A DNA stretch of 64,000 nt from assembly GCF_001298265.1 (NCBI RefSeq), contig NZ_LGSZ01000019.1:62001-126000 (forward strand). The letters are read 5' to 3'. Under the pieces are notes generated by a model. The model was not told the origin of the DNA. It did no database searches and was given only the letters and a program-made list of their open reading frames with translations. Below are positions 11,616-20,162 of the stretch, piece by piece. This DNA is from Allobosea vaviloviae. GTDB taxonomy: Bacteria > Pseudomonadota > Alphaproteobacteria > Rhizobiales > Beijerinckiaceae. Within the stretch, counting starts at the first letter, position 1, and every line of letters begins with the position of its first letter. The position numbers were made by a program, and so were the translations under genes.

Positions 11616-12203
11616 TCAGTTTTCCACGCTGCGGCGCGGCGTGGCGGATTTCGCCTGAGCGACGCCGCGGACCTCGGCCGGCGGACGGATGTCGGCGCCG
11701 TTGATCAGATCGGCGATCGGATCGCGCGGTGCCGCCGCGCGCGCGACCGGGGCCGGCGCGGGGGCGGCGGCGGGAGCGGCAGCCGTGCGCGGCACATTGG
11801 TCACGGCCGCCGGAGGGCGGACCACGGCGTCGCGGGCCTGCTGGGAGAGATCGTTAGGGCGCGTGGGCGGCAACGGCGCCGGTGTCGCGACGCCCGCCGG
11901 AGCCGATGCGGCGGCCGGCGTCTCCACCCGGCGTTCGGCATTGCGGGCGGGCGGCGTCTGCGACGGTGCCGAGATCATCGGCGCAGGATGGCGTGCCTTC
12001 TGGAAGATCAGCGCATTGGCGAGAATCGCAGCGGAGATGCCAGCGAAGACGACCAGCACGACGGCGCGGCCGGGGCGGCGGGCCGCAAGTCGCGCGATCC
12101 GGCCGAACCAGCTGGTCTTGCGGCGTGGCTGCGGCGCCGCACGCCTGACGGGGGCGGACAGCGATGCACTGGAATGGGCGCGGGCGGCAATCGTGGCGGA
12201 CAT
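11616..12203 (-). CDS. single-pass membrane protein with Ala/Pro-rich exported tail
   Basis: 195 residues. A basic N-terminus is followed by one membrane helix (AVVLVVFAGISAAILANALI) and FQKARHPAPM, then a low-complexity Ala/Pro tail. In related genomes I recall a gene with this N-terminal half (helix followed by NARHPAP-like sequence) continuing into a peptidoglycan-binding domain; none is visible here, so this copy is either a short form or a different protein. It lies between the DivJ-like kinase and DUF1491 on the same strand. Confidence 0.7.
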   Translation of the reverse strand: MSATIAARAHSSASLSAPVRRAAPQPRRKTSWFGRIARLAARRPGRAVVLVVFAGISAAILANALIFQKARHPAPMISAPSQTPPARNAERRVETPAAASAPAGVATPAPLPPTRPNDLSQQARDAVVRPPAAVTNVPRTAAAPAAAPAPAPVARAAAPRDPIADLINGADIRPPAEVRGVAQAKSATPRRSVEN

Positions 12204-12218
12204 GGGGCTCGCTCGTGG

Positions 12219-14024
<1,806 letters not shown>

Positions 14025-14363
14025 GAGCAACGCAACGCCTGACTGCGCGGACCCTGCGCCCGCTTGGCCCACAATCTCGCTTGGGCGGTTTAAGCGGGGC
14101 TTAAGGCTGACGCCGGCAAACGGGCAACGAGACCGCCGAGTTTGCGGTTTTATGCCGAGATATCAGTCACCTAGACACCGGTTTCGACAACCGTCCCAGC
14201 CGACCTCGATGTTGGCAGCAGGGTGAACGGAAGCTGAAGATCGGCTGATGCCTTTGAAACGCATTTGACGGTCTGGAATGACGCGATTTTTCCGGATGCG
14301 GGTCTATGGTCGTTTCCGGAGCGAGGCGCCAGCCGTGCCAGCTTCGGGACAACGGGGACCGGC

Positions 14364-14660
14364 ATGGCCTATATCCTGCGAAGCCTGGCAGTGATCGGCG
14401 TGATCGCGCTGAACTCGCCTGTGCATGGTGAGCGATCGGAGCCAGGCGGCACCGTTGCGACGGTTCGCAACGTCGCCAGGGCCGCCACGCAGATCGATGC
14501 GCATAGCGCGATGTCCAGCATCACCGCAGCGCGTGAAACCGCGCAGATCCTGGCGGGGCTCGACCCCGAGACGCGGCAGCGCCTCATGGCGCTGGCCGCA
14601 GCCGCTGCGAGCGGCAAGAGCGAGGTTCGCGAGCGCGGCCCTGCGACGGCGACGCGCTGA
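14364..14660 (+). CDS. small secreted protein
   Basis: 98 residues from Met at 14364 (the frame opens at 14265). A signal peptide (YILRSLAVIGVIALNSPVHG) precedes a helical Ala-rich segment with DPETRQRLMALAAAAASG. It lies just before sufE on the same strand. In rhizobia a small exported protein (DUF5330) often sits beside sufE; the resemblance here is only positional. Function is unknown. Confidence 0.5.
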   Translation: MAYILRSLAVIGVIALNSPVHGERSEPGGTVATVRNVARAATQIDAHSAMSSITAARETAQILAGLDPETRQRLMALAAAAASGKSEVRERGPATATR

Positions 14661-14784
14661 CACGCCACAGGCCCCTCACCCTGCCTCGCGCTTGACGGCG
14701 CCGCCCGACACGCCGAAGACGCTGGCCTGAAGCCTGACAGAGCGGGAGCCGGCCTGCCGCTCGGCGGCCGGCAGCGGACGGGAC

Positions 14785-15213
14785 ATGAGCGCGACACTCG
14801 ACGAGATCATCGCCAATTTCGACCTGCTCGACGAGTGGGACGACCGCTACCGCTATCTGATCGAGCTCGGCAAGGGCCTCGAGCCCCTTCCCGAGGACGC
14901 CCATAACGAGACCAACAAGGTGCGCGGCTGCGCCAGCCAGGTCTGGCTGGAAGGGCGCTCCGAGGGCGGGCCGGGCCCGGGGACGCAGCTGCATTTCCGC
15001 GGCGACAGCGACGCCCATATCGTGCGCGGGCTGGTCGCCTTGGCCCTGGCGATCTATTCGGGCCGCACCGCCTCCGACATCCTGGCGACGGACGCCTTCG
15101 CGATCTACGAGAAGCTCGGGCTTTCCGCCCATCTGACGCCGCAGCGCTCCAACGGCGTGCGCTCGATGATCGAGCGCATCAAATCCGACGCGCGCACCGC
15201 GACCGGAGCGTAA
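14785..15213 (+). CDS. sufE: SufE family cysteine desulfurase accessory protein
   Basis: SufE accepts persulfide sulfur from SufS-type desulfurases for iron-sulfur cluster assembly in the cytosol. The 142-residue length is typical. Seen are DEIIANFDLLDEWDDRYRYL at the N-terminus, NKVRGCASQVWL with the sulfur-accepting Cys near residue 49, and the C-terminal helices GLSAHLTPQRSNGVRSMIER. The suf operon itself is not in the window, as is common in rhizobia, where sufE stands apart near mucR. Confidence 0.93.
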   Translation: MSATLDEIIANFDLLDEWDDRYRYLIELGKGLEPLPEDAHNETNKVRGCASQVWLEGRSEGGPGPGTQLHFRGDSDAHIVRGLVALALAIYSGRTASDILATDAFAIYEKLGLSAHLTPQRSNGVRSMIERIKSDARTATGA

Positions 15214-15241
15214 ATCCCGGCCGCCGTCGCACCTGCGGTTT

Positions 15242-16066
15242 TCAAGGGGTGCGTTCGGGCATGAGATGGGGGCGAGCGTTCTCGCCCTGCCAGACCGTGC
15301 CGGCCCGCGAAGGACTGCGACGCGGCTCACCGATGCCGTAATGTGTGGCCAGCGCCTTGAGCGCCAGGCGCAGCACCACCTTTGCCGAGCGCGCCGGCCA
15401 GCCACGCTCGCGCTCGACGCGATCGAGCCCCTTCAGGAAGCCGCAGACGTCGATGGCAAGGCCCGACAGCTCCGGTCCGAGCCGGTCGCAGGCCGTGTTG
15501 ACGCGCTGGCGGGCGGCAAGGGCCGTGTCGGAGGCGCCGGCGGGGTCGCCGCCCCCCGGCCCGCGTGAGCCCGGCGCGAGCGAGGCGTCCCAGTTCATCG
15601 TGGTGCGCGGCATCATCCGTGCGACGGTGAGGTCGGAGCGGAAACGCTCGCCGGCAGCGAACTCCTCGGCGGAGATCTGCGGCTGGCCGTCCTTGCCCGG
15701 CCGGCGATGCAGCCAGAGCAACGGGCTCTCGCGCTCGTCCAGCATCACCGTCTGCTCACGGCCGTCGACGTGAATGACGGCCTGGGCGAGTGCGCGCGCG
15801 GCACCGCCAGCGGGCTGAGCGGCGAGCAGGCGCCGGGCGTCCCCCTCGCCCGTCCAGATCGCCCGACCATCGGCGAGGAGGGCGTCTGCCGCCTCGGACG
15901 GCACATAGCCGGCGCCGAGGCTGGTGCCATTGGTGCTCTTGTAGAGCGCGATCCGTCCGCAGCCCAGCGGCGAGATGCGGCCGAACGCGCCGGGCTGGGC
16001 AAGATGGCGCAGCAGCCTGCCCACCGTGGCGCTGTCCCCGCCATGCGTCTCCCCTGCCCGGCTCAT
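15242..16066 (-). CDS. DUF6456 domain-containing protein
   Basis: 274 residues from ATG 16066, which overlaps the stop of the DnaA-like HTH gene (ATGA). The N-terminal half looks like a small winged or zinc-free DNA-associated region (RLLRHLAQPGAFG), and the C-terminal half has SPLLWLHRRPGKDGQPQISA and AGERFRSDLTVARMMPRTTM, the hallmark of DUF6456. These two genes are a conserved pair in rhizobia and probably form a regulatory unit. The exact role is unknown. The middle holds a Gly/Pro-rich insertion. Confidence 0.75.
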   Translation of the reverse strand: MSRAGETHGGDSATVGRLLRHLAQPGAFGRISPLGCGRIALYKSTNGTSLGAGYVPSEAADALLADGRAIWTGEGDARRLLAAQPAGGAARALAQAVIHVDGREQTVMLDERESPLLWLHRRPGKDGQPQISAEEFAAGERFRSDLTVARMMPRTTMNWDASLAPGSRGPGGGDPAGASDTALAARQRVNTACDRLGPELSGLAIDVCGFLKGLDRVERERGWPARSAKVVLRLALKALATHYGIGEPRRSPSRAGTVWQGENARPHLMPERTP

Positions 16067-16434
16067 GACCGGACCTGCGGTCGGATCGCGGGGGCGAGCG
16101 AACCGGACAAGGCGAGCAGGCCCGCCTCGAGCGCCGACAGGGCGAACTCCAGCGCCGGATCGTCGCGGCGATCCTCGATCAGGGCGCAGGCATGGCGCAC
16201 GGTCGTCCGATCGCGGCCGAAGCAAATTCCAACGCGGGTGAAGGTCAGCCCGAAGGCGACATGAGCGAGATACATCGCGGTCTGCCGCGCCAGCGCGATC
16301 GGCCTCCTTCCACGCCGCGGGTCTCGCAGCGTCGCGGTCGGCACCCGCGTGATCGCCGCCACGGCCACTTCCGCCAAGCGTGCCAGCGCCGCGTGGCGAA
16401 CGGGATCGATCGCTTCAAGCTCCAAACTGTTCAT
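16063..16434 (-). CDS. DnaA domain-IV-like helix-turn-helix protein
   Basis: 123 residues from ATG 16434. The centre carries LARQTAMYLAHVAFGLTFTR and then GICFGRDRTTVRHACALIED, which closely follows the DnaA domain-IV helix-turn-helix and its signature GRDHTTV.HAC. There is no ATPase domain, so it is a stand-alone DNA-binding relative, not the replication initiator. It could bind DnaA-box-like sites. Its 5' region is cut 63 bases upstream by the IS1595 insertion, so its native promoter has probably been separated. Confidence 0.85.
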   Translation of the reverse strand: MNSLELEAIDPVRHAALARLAEVAVAAITRVPTATLRDPRRGRRPIALARQTAMYLAHVAFGLTFTRVGICFGRDRTTVRHACALIEDRRDDPALEFALSALEAGLLALSGSLAPAIRPQVRS

Positions 16435-16489
16435 GATATGTTCCTGATGCCCCGGCCGGGATCGGCAAGGTCGGTCCTCAGAATGCATG

Positions 16490-16497
16490 AAAATATT
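16490..16497. repeat. left 8-bp target site duplication of the IS1595 element
   Basis: AAAATATT here is repeated at 19168-19175, directly outside the other inverted repeat. Eight AT-rich bases is the duplication expected of the IS1595 family. One extra matching base on either side makes the exact boundary ambiguous by one position. Confidence 0.9.
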
Positions 16498-16522
16498 CGC
16501 GATATTATACTTGACGTACCCA
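16498..16522 (+). repeat. left terminal inverted repeat of the IS1595 element
   Basis: 25 bases, beginning CGCGATATTATACTTGACGT and ending ACCCA, match the reverse complement of 19143-19167 perfectly. Read outward (minus strand) the repeat contains TATAAT, and read inward it contains TTGACG, so the end could contribute promoter elements in both directions. Confidence 0.93.
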
Positions 16523-16561
16523 AATCGCCTGATAAGGTAGCTCGCATAAGGAGTTACCCCG

Positions 16562-17485
16562 ATGTCGTCCGTTCTTTCTGAGAAGCACTTCCACAACGAG
16601 GCCGCCGCCTACGCGTTCGTTGAGGCGCGCGTTTGGCCGGAAGGTCCGATCTGCCCGCATTGCGGCGGGTTCGAGCGCATCGGCAAGATGGGCGGCAAGA
16701 GCACCAGGATCGGCGTCTATAAGTGCTATCAGTGCCGCAAGCCCTTCACCGTGAAGGTTGGCACCGTGTTTGAAGCCAGCCACGTCCCCATGCACCTGTG
16801 GCTGCAAGCGATGTTCCTGCTGTCCTCCAGCAAGAAGGGCATCAGCGCGAATCAGCTCCACCGCACTTTGGGCGTCACCCTCAAAACCGCTTGGTTCATG
16901 GCGCACCGCGTTCGCGAAGCCATGCGGCTTGTCGGCTTCGAGCCTATGGGCGGCGCGGGCGCGGTTGTCGAAGCCGACGAAACCTATTTCGGCGACAAGG
17001 AACTCGTCACCAAGCGCACCAAGAAGGGCAAGAGCGGCCACAGCAGCAAGCGCGCCATCGTCGCTCTGGTTGAGCGCGGCGGGCAGGCCCGCACCTTCCA
17101 TGTGGACCGCGCCGACAAAGTCACTGTGACCGAGATCGTCTCCGAAAACATCGCCCGCGAAACTCGCCTGATGACCGACGAGAGCCGCCTTTATGCGGAC
17201 GCTCTGAACCACGTCGCAGAACACGACCACGTCAAGCACTCGGCTGGCGAATATGTGCGCGGTGACATCAACACCAACACCGTCGAGGGCTATTTCAGCA
17301 TTTTCAAGCGCGGCATGAAGGGGATCTATCAGCACTGCTCAGAGAAGCACCTTCACCGCTACCTGTCTGAGTTCGATTTCCGCTATAACAACCGCGTCGC
17401 GCTGGGGGTGAACGATACCGCCCGCACCGACGCGGCCATTCGCGGCATCGTCGGGAAGCGCCTCACCTATCGAACGATTAACTGA
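16562..17485 (+). CDS. IS1595 family transposase
   Basis: 307 residues. An N-terminal zinc ribbon (CPHCGG near residue 31 and KCYQCRKPF near 58) is followed by the ISXO2-like DDE domain: VEADETYFGDKE gives the first Asp, LMTDESRLY the second, and NTNTVEGYFSIFKRGMKG supplies the third acidic residue (Glu). The ribosome-binding site AAGGAG lies 8 bases before the ATG, and TTGACG in the left inverted repeat may be its -35 element. No frameshift or stop interrupts it, so the enzyme looks functional. Confidence 0.96.
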   Translation: MSSVLSEKHFHNEAAAYAFVEARVWPEGPICPHCGGFERIGKMGGKSTRIGVYKCYQCRKPFTVKVGTVFEASHVPMHLWLQAMFLLSSSKKGISANQLHRTLGVTLKTAWFMAHRVREAMRLVGFEPMGGAGAVVEADETYFGDKELVTKRTKKGKSGHSSKRAIVALVERGGQARTFHVDRADKVTVTEIVSENIARETRLMTDESRLYADALNHVAEHDHVKHSAGEYVRGDINTNTVEGYFSIFKRGMKGIYQHCSEKHLHRYLSEFDFRYNNRVALGVNDTARTDAAIRGIVGKRLTYRTIN

Positions 17486-17499
17486 GGGACCAAAGCCCT

Positions 17500-17667
17500 A
17501 TGGCGAAGCAGCCAAAGCCCAAGGCCACAAGCACAAAAGACGGCGCTAAGGCGCAATCCGAGCGGTTTATACAAACCGCTCGCGAGCTTGGGGCTGACGA
17601 GAGCGGTGAGAAGTTCAACGATCTCATTAGCAGGGTAATTCCTGCGGTCAAGAAGCCGAAGGGTTAG
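17500..17667 (+). CDS. small accessory ORF of the IS1595 element
   Basis: A 55-residue ORF starting 14 bases after the transposase stop: MAKQPKPKATSTKDGAKAQS, then ERFIQTARELGADESGEKFN and a basic tail ending VKKPKG. From memory, similar small ORFs with a TARELGADESG-like motif follow IS1595 transposases in other alphaproteobacteria, which suggests selection. Its end overlaps the convergent cargo gene by 20 bases. The role is unknown; a transposition accessory or regulator is possible. Confidence 0.7.
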   Translation: MAKQPKPKATSTKDGAKAQSERFIQTARELGADESGEKFNDLISRVIPAVKKPKG

Positions 17668-18598
17668 TTGTTACCGGCTTAAGGTCAAGCAGATCGTATG
17701 TGTTTTCGACTCTTTGTGTTGCATAGAACTCTTTGGAAGTTCTTTTTATAATTGCAACGTACATTTCTCCAAGCTTCAAAGTCCGATACTTATCAAAATT
17801 CTGATCTAAATTACCTTTGTAACTCTCGCCATTGCTTTCTACGAAATGGAAACGAGACGAAATAACGTCCCCGCCAGCGAGCATCCCTATTGTCTCGAAT
17901 GTATCGCTTTTTTGGTCTGAGGTTCGTTCGATAATTTCAACAATGTCTACCATTTTTCGGCGCGGTACCACTTGTCCCAACAGGCGGCCACTAGAGAGTT
18001 TCCAACGGACATCAGCCGAATAGCCACCAGCAACATTCGCGGCTGACCAGTCGTGCAATCTTTTGATGACGCTGCCACCTAGGGCGCGAGCAACATCGCG
18101 GACATCGTGCTGGTCGTCTATGTTCATGGTTTGGTAGAGCGCTTCAATCGACTTATCGAGTTTGCCTTCAAAGAAATTCCTGTCAGCCCGTGTCATAAGA
18201 ACGACTCCGAGAGAGCCTTCATATGAATACCCGAACTCTAATTCGCTTTCAGATAATGCCTGCGCACCAAAAGTGCTTTTGGCCTTCTGAACTCCATTCT
18301 TTACAGAGTCGTGTATCTGAGTAAACAAACCTTGGTAATTCAACAGCGACCGCGATATTATTGAGATCGGGAACGCATCTTTGATTTCTGGAAGAAGCTT
18401 ATAATCACAGATTTCAATCTGGTTATATTCGGCCAGTTGTCTCATATGAGCGTCTGCTTTACGCGCGCGCTTTTTCTCCGCCGCTAAGTTGATCTGCAAA
18501 TCAACGCGGTCTGGATGCTGCCGAAGAGCGCTCTCTAGTCTTGCGACCGAAGAGAAAGCTCTTCTAGCTTGATCTGCGACATATGCGTAGTCCGACAT
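17648..18598 (-). CDS. IS-borne cargo protein of unknown function, partner of the nucleotidyltransferase
   Basis: 316 residues. The N-terminal 90 residues are helical and charged (NLAAEKKRARKADAHMRQLA), probably a coiled coil. The middle has SLLNYQGLFTQIHDSVKNG and FGYSYEGSLGVVLMTRADRN, and the C-terminal third looks beta-rich (EMYVAIIKRTSKEFYATQRV). No membrane helix, nuclease or ATPase motif is visible. Its start lies 35 bases inside the end of the upstream nucleotidyltransferase gene, so the two are translationally coupled. Base composition is AT-rich compared with the host. I do not recognise the family; effector of a two-gene toxin or defence module is an inference from architecture alone. 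Confidence 0.75.
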   Translation of the reverse strand: MSDYAYVADQARRAFSSVARLESALRQHPDRVDLQINLAAEKKRARKADAHMRQLAEYNQIEICDYKLLPEIKDAFPISIISRSLLNYQGLFTQIHDSVKNGVQKAKSTFGAQALSESELEFGYSYEGSLGVVLMTRADRNFFEGKLDKSIEALYQTMNIDDQHDVRDVARALGGSVIKRLHDWSAANVAGGYSADVRWKLSSGRLLGQVVPRRKMVDIVEIIERTSDQKSDTFETIGMLAGGDVISSRFHFVESNGESYKGNLDQNFDKYRTLKLGEMYVAIIKRTSKEFYATQRVENTYDLLDLKPVTTNPSAS

Positions 18599-19085
18599 GG
18601 GTTTCCCAGATCATGAGGCTCACATAGCCCTTCAGCCACTCACGGTCATTTTGCAGCCCGTACATCTCGCCTTCGGCCAACATATCAAGAGCGCATCCCC
18701 TGAATGGATGGCCAATACCGTAGCTGACATACGATGAAATGTCTAGGTCTTCGTGGTAAAAATCTTGGTTTAATTGACTTAGAAAGTTAATCTGGTCTGT
18801 ATCTAAAAGATCAGCGACTTCGCTATCGACGTACACTTTAACATCTATATCACTTGGCATTGCCTTGAGTGTAAGGAAGCTGCCGTTTATCACAAGCTCG
18901 CACCTGATATTTCGTACGAGCAAATCTTGAATAGCCTGCTCCAGATGCTGAAACAGCCGACCTCGGCGTTGCTGGCCATGCCACTCAAAAGGCTCAACGG
19001 CGAGATTGTGCAACTCACTCATGGTGAGAATGTGCCTGCCAGGCGGCAGTAGCGGCTCAAGGTCGGGTTTCCTGCCAACGCCCAA
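18564..19085 (-). CDS. DUF6932-like minimal nucleotidyltransferase, IS-borne cargo
   Basis: 173 residues. LEPLLPPGRHILTMSELHNL at the N-terminus resembles the LLPPGxH..T..E. opening of DUF6932 proteins. The nucleotidyltransferase core is INGSFLTLKAMPSDIDVKVY: a GS motif followed ten residues later by D-I-D, the metal-binding carboxylates. A third block, YGLQNDREWLKGYVSLMI, resembles the C-terminal block of the same family. The start is a TTG at 19085, chosen because the LLPPG block lies before the first ATG (19022). Such minimal enzymes occur as MNT- or AbiEii-like parts of toxin-antitoxin systems. The substrate is unknown. Confidence 0.72.
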   Translation of the reverse strand: MGVGRKPDLEPLLPPGRHILTMSELHNLAVEPFEWHGQQRRGRLFQHLEQAIQDLLVRNIRCELVINGSFLTLKAMPSDIDVKVYVDSEVADLLDTDQINFLSQLNQDFYHEDLDISSYVSYGIGHPFRGCALDMLAEGEMYGLQNDREWLKGYVSLMIWETHVGLRICRRSS

Positions 19086-19142
19086 CGCTTGACCCCTTTA
19101 TTGCGCCCCGAAATTGCATCACAAAACGGGCGCTAGAGTCAA

Positions 19143-19167
19143 TGGGTACGTCAAGTATAATATCGCG
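19143..19167 (-). repeat. right terminal inverted repeat of the IS1595 element
   Basis: Perfect 25-bp reverse complement of the left end at 16498-16522, beginning TGGGTACGTCAAGTATAATA on the plus strand. It contains an outward TATAAT at 19156-19161 without a good -35 partner. Confidence 0.93.
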
Positions 19168-19175
19168 AAAATATT
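19168..19175. repeat. right 8-bp target site duplication
   Basis: AAAATATT, identical to 16490-16497 on the other side of the element. Confidence 0.9.
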
Positions 19176-19291
19176 CCTATATCAAGACGGCCGCCGAGCG
19201 CCGGGCCCTTATCCCCGCCAGATCATGGCAGGAGCCTGTTCCTCCGGACGCAGGCGTCCGTGCCATCTGCGGGCCATGGGCCGGCATGAAA

Positions 19292-19319
19292 AAAGGCCGC
19301 CGGCATGCCGGCGGCCTTT
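19292..19319 (-). terminator. rho-independent terminator of mucR
   Basis: A perfect GC-rich palindrome (AAAGGCCGCCGGCA with its complement) followed on the minus strand by a run of T residues, 35 bases after the mucR stop codon. Confidence 0.88.
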
Positions 19320-19353
19320 CGAATGGATCCAGCTTGCGCCCTGGGGCGTCGGC

Positions 19354-19770
19354 TCAGCGGCGCTTGCGGCGCTGCTGGCCCAGGCCCATCTTCTTGGCGA
19401 GCTGCGAGCGTGCCTCGGCGTAGTTGGGAGCAACCATCGGATAGTCCGGCGGCAGGCCCCACTTCTCGCGGTACTGCTCAGGCGACATGTTGTACTGCGT
19501 GCGCAGGTGACGCTTCAGCGACTTGAACTTCTTGCCGTCCTCGAGACAGATCAGATAGTCCGCCGTGATCGACTTCTTCACGGGAATGGCGGGCTTGGGC
19601 GCCTCGGCCGGCACGGCCGGAGCGACACCGTCGACGACACGGCCGAGCGCGGCATGCACATCGGCGATCAGCGCAGGCAAGTCGGACGCGGGAACAGAAT
19701 TATTCGAGACATAAGCGGACACAATATCCGCGGTCAGTTCGATAAAATCCGATCCGTCAATATCAGCCAT
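19354..19770 (-). CDS. mucR: MucR/Ros family transcriptional regulator
   Basis: MucR-type regulators of rhizobia, Brucella and relatives bind T-rich sites and control exopolysaccharide, motility and cell-cycle genes; they are often described as H-NS-like. The 138-residue protein has the N-terminal oligomerisation part ([20 protein letters not shown]) and the DNA-binding core [20 protein letters not shown]. The Ros-type zinc finger is degenerate: the second Cys is Asp (CLED) and the last His is missing ([12 protein letters not shown]), a variation known in this family. It is single with its own terminator. The downstream DnaA-like gene has been moved away by the IS insertion. Confidence 0.93.
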   Translation of the reverse strand: MADIDGSDFIELTADIVSAYVSNNSVPASDLPALIADVHAALGRVVDGVAPAVPAEAPKPAIPVKKSITADYLICLEDGKKFKSLKRHLRTQYNMSPEQYREKWGLPPDYPMVAPNYAEARSQLAKKMGLGQQRRKRR

Positions 19771-20162
19771 GATGGCGCCACTCCTTCAGACGTGTCTCTT
19801 CAGAATCGTTGATCACCGACCTCATCATCATGCATCGGTGCCTTGTGTGGTCCTGATCAACAGGACAAAGCACAATCGACTCAGACTCACCCTCAATGGG
19901 TCGATGATGACCGTCTAATCGATGCGCCACGGCGCCGCAAGACGTCGCGCCTGCGCGAATACGATTATCACAATGAAATATTGCAGTGATGTCCAGATGA
20001 TCATTGTAACTGGAAACCGCGCAAGCCTGCCTCTGCCTTCACGTCGCGGGTCTTGCCACAGTGAGCGTCTCGCCACGCCAGCTTCTTGCCAAGCTGAGCT
20101 TCTTGCCACACCGGGCTCTGCTCTCTACCTATCCGAGCCAATGGATGGTGGAGACGTCGGCA
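19771..20162. other. mucR/ptrB divergent intergenic region
   Basis: 392 bases between the divergent starts of mucR and the peptidase. It is AT-richer than the genes and contains TGATCA palindromes near 19810 and 19855 and T-rich patches of the kind MucR binds, so autoregulation is plausible. Close to the peptidase start three short direct repeats of TCTTGCCA occur (about 20051-20110). No RNA gene was recognised. Confidence 0.45.

Larger units (their letters stand above)
16498..19167 (+). mobile_element. complete IS1595-family insertion element with cargo genes
   Basis: The element is 2670 bases long, bounded by perfect 25-bp inverted repeats and an 8-bp direct target duplication. It carries the transposase, a 55-codon ORF directly after it, and two leftward cargo genes (17648-18598 and 18564-19085). 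An ordinary IS1595 element is nearer 1 kb, so more than half of this one is passenger DNA. The cargo is visibly more AT-rich than the surrounding genome. All transposase motifs are intact and the ends match, so it is probably recent and could still be mobile. The insertion separates mucR from the DnaA-like HTH gene. Confidence 0.92.

Noticed and set aside
11616..12203. peptidoglycan-binding domain protein
   Set aside because: The N-terminus resembles such proteins, but the domain itself is absent from this frame.
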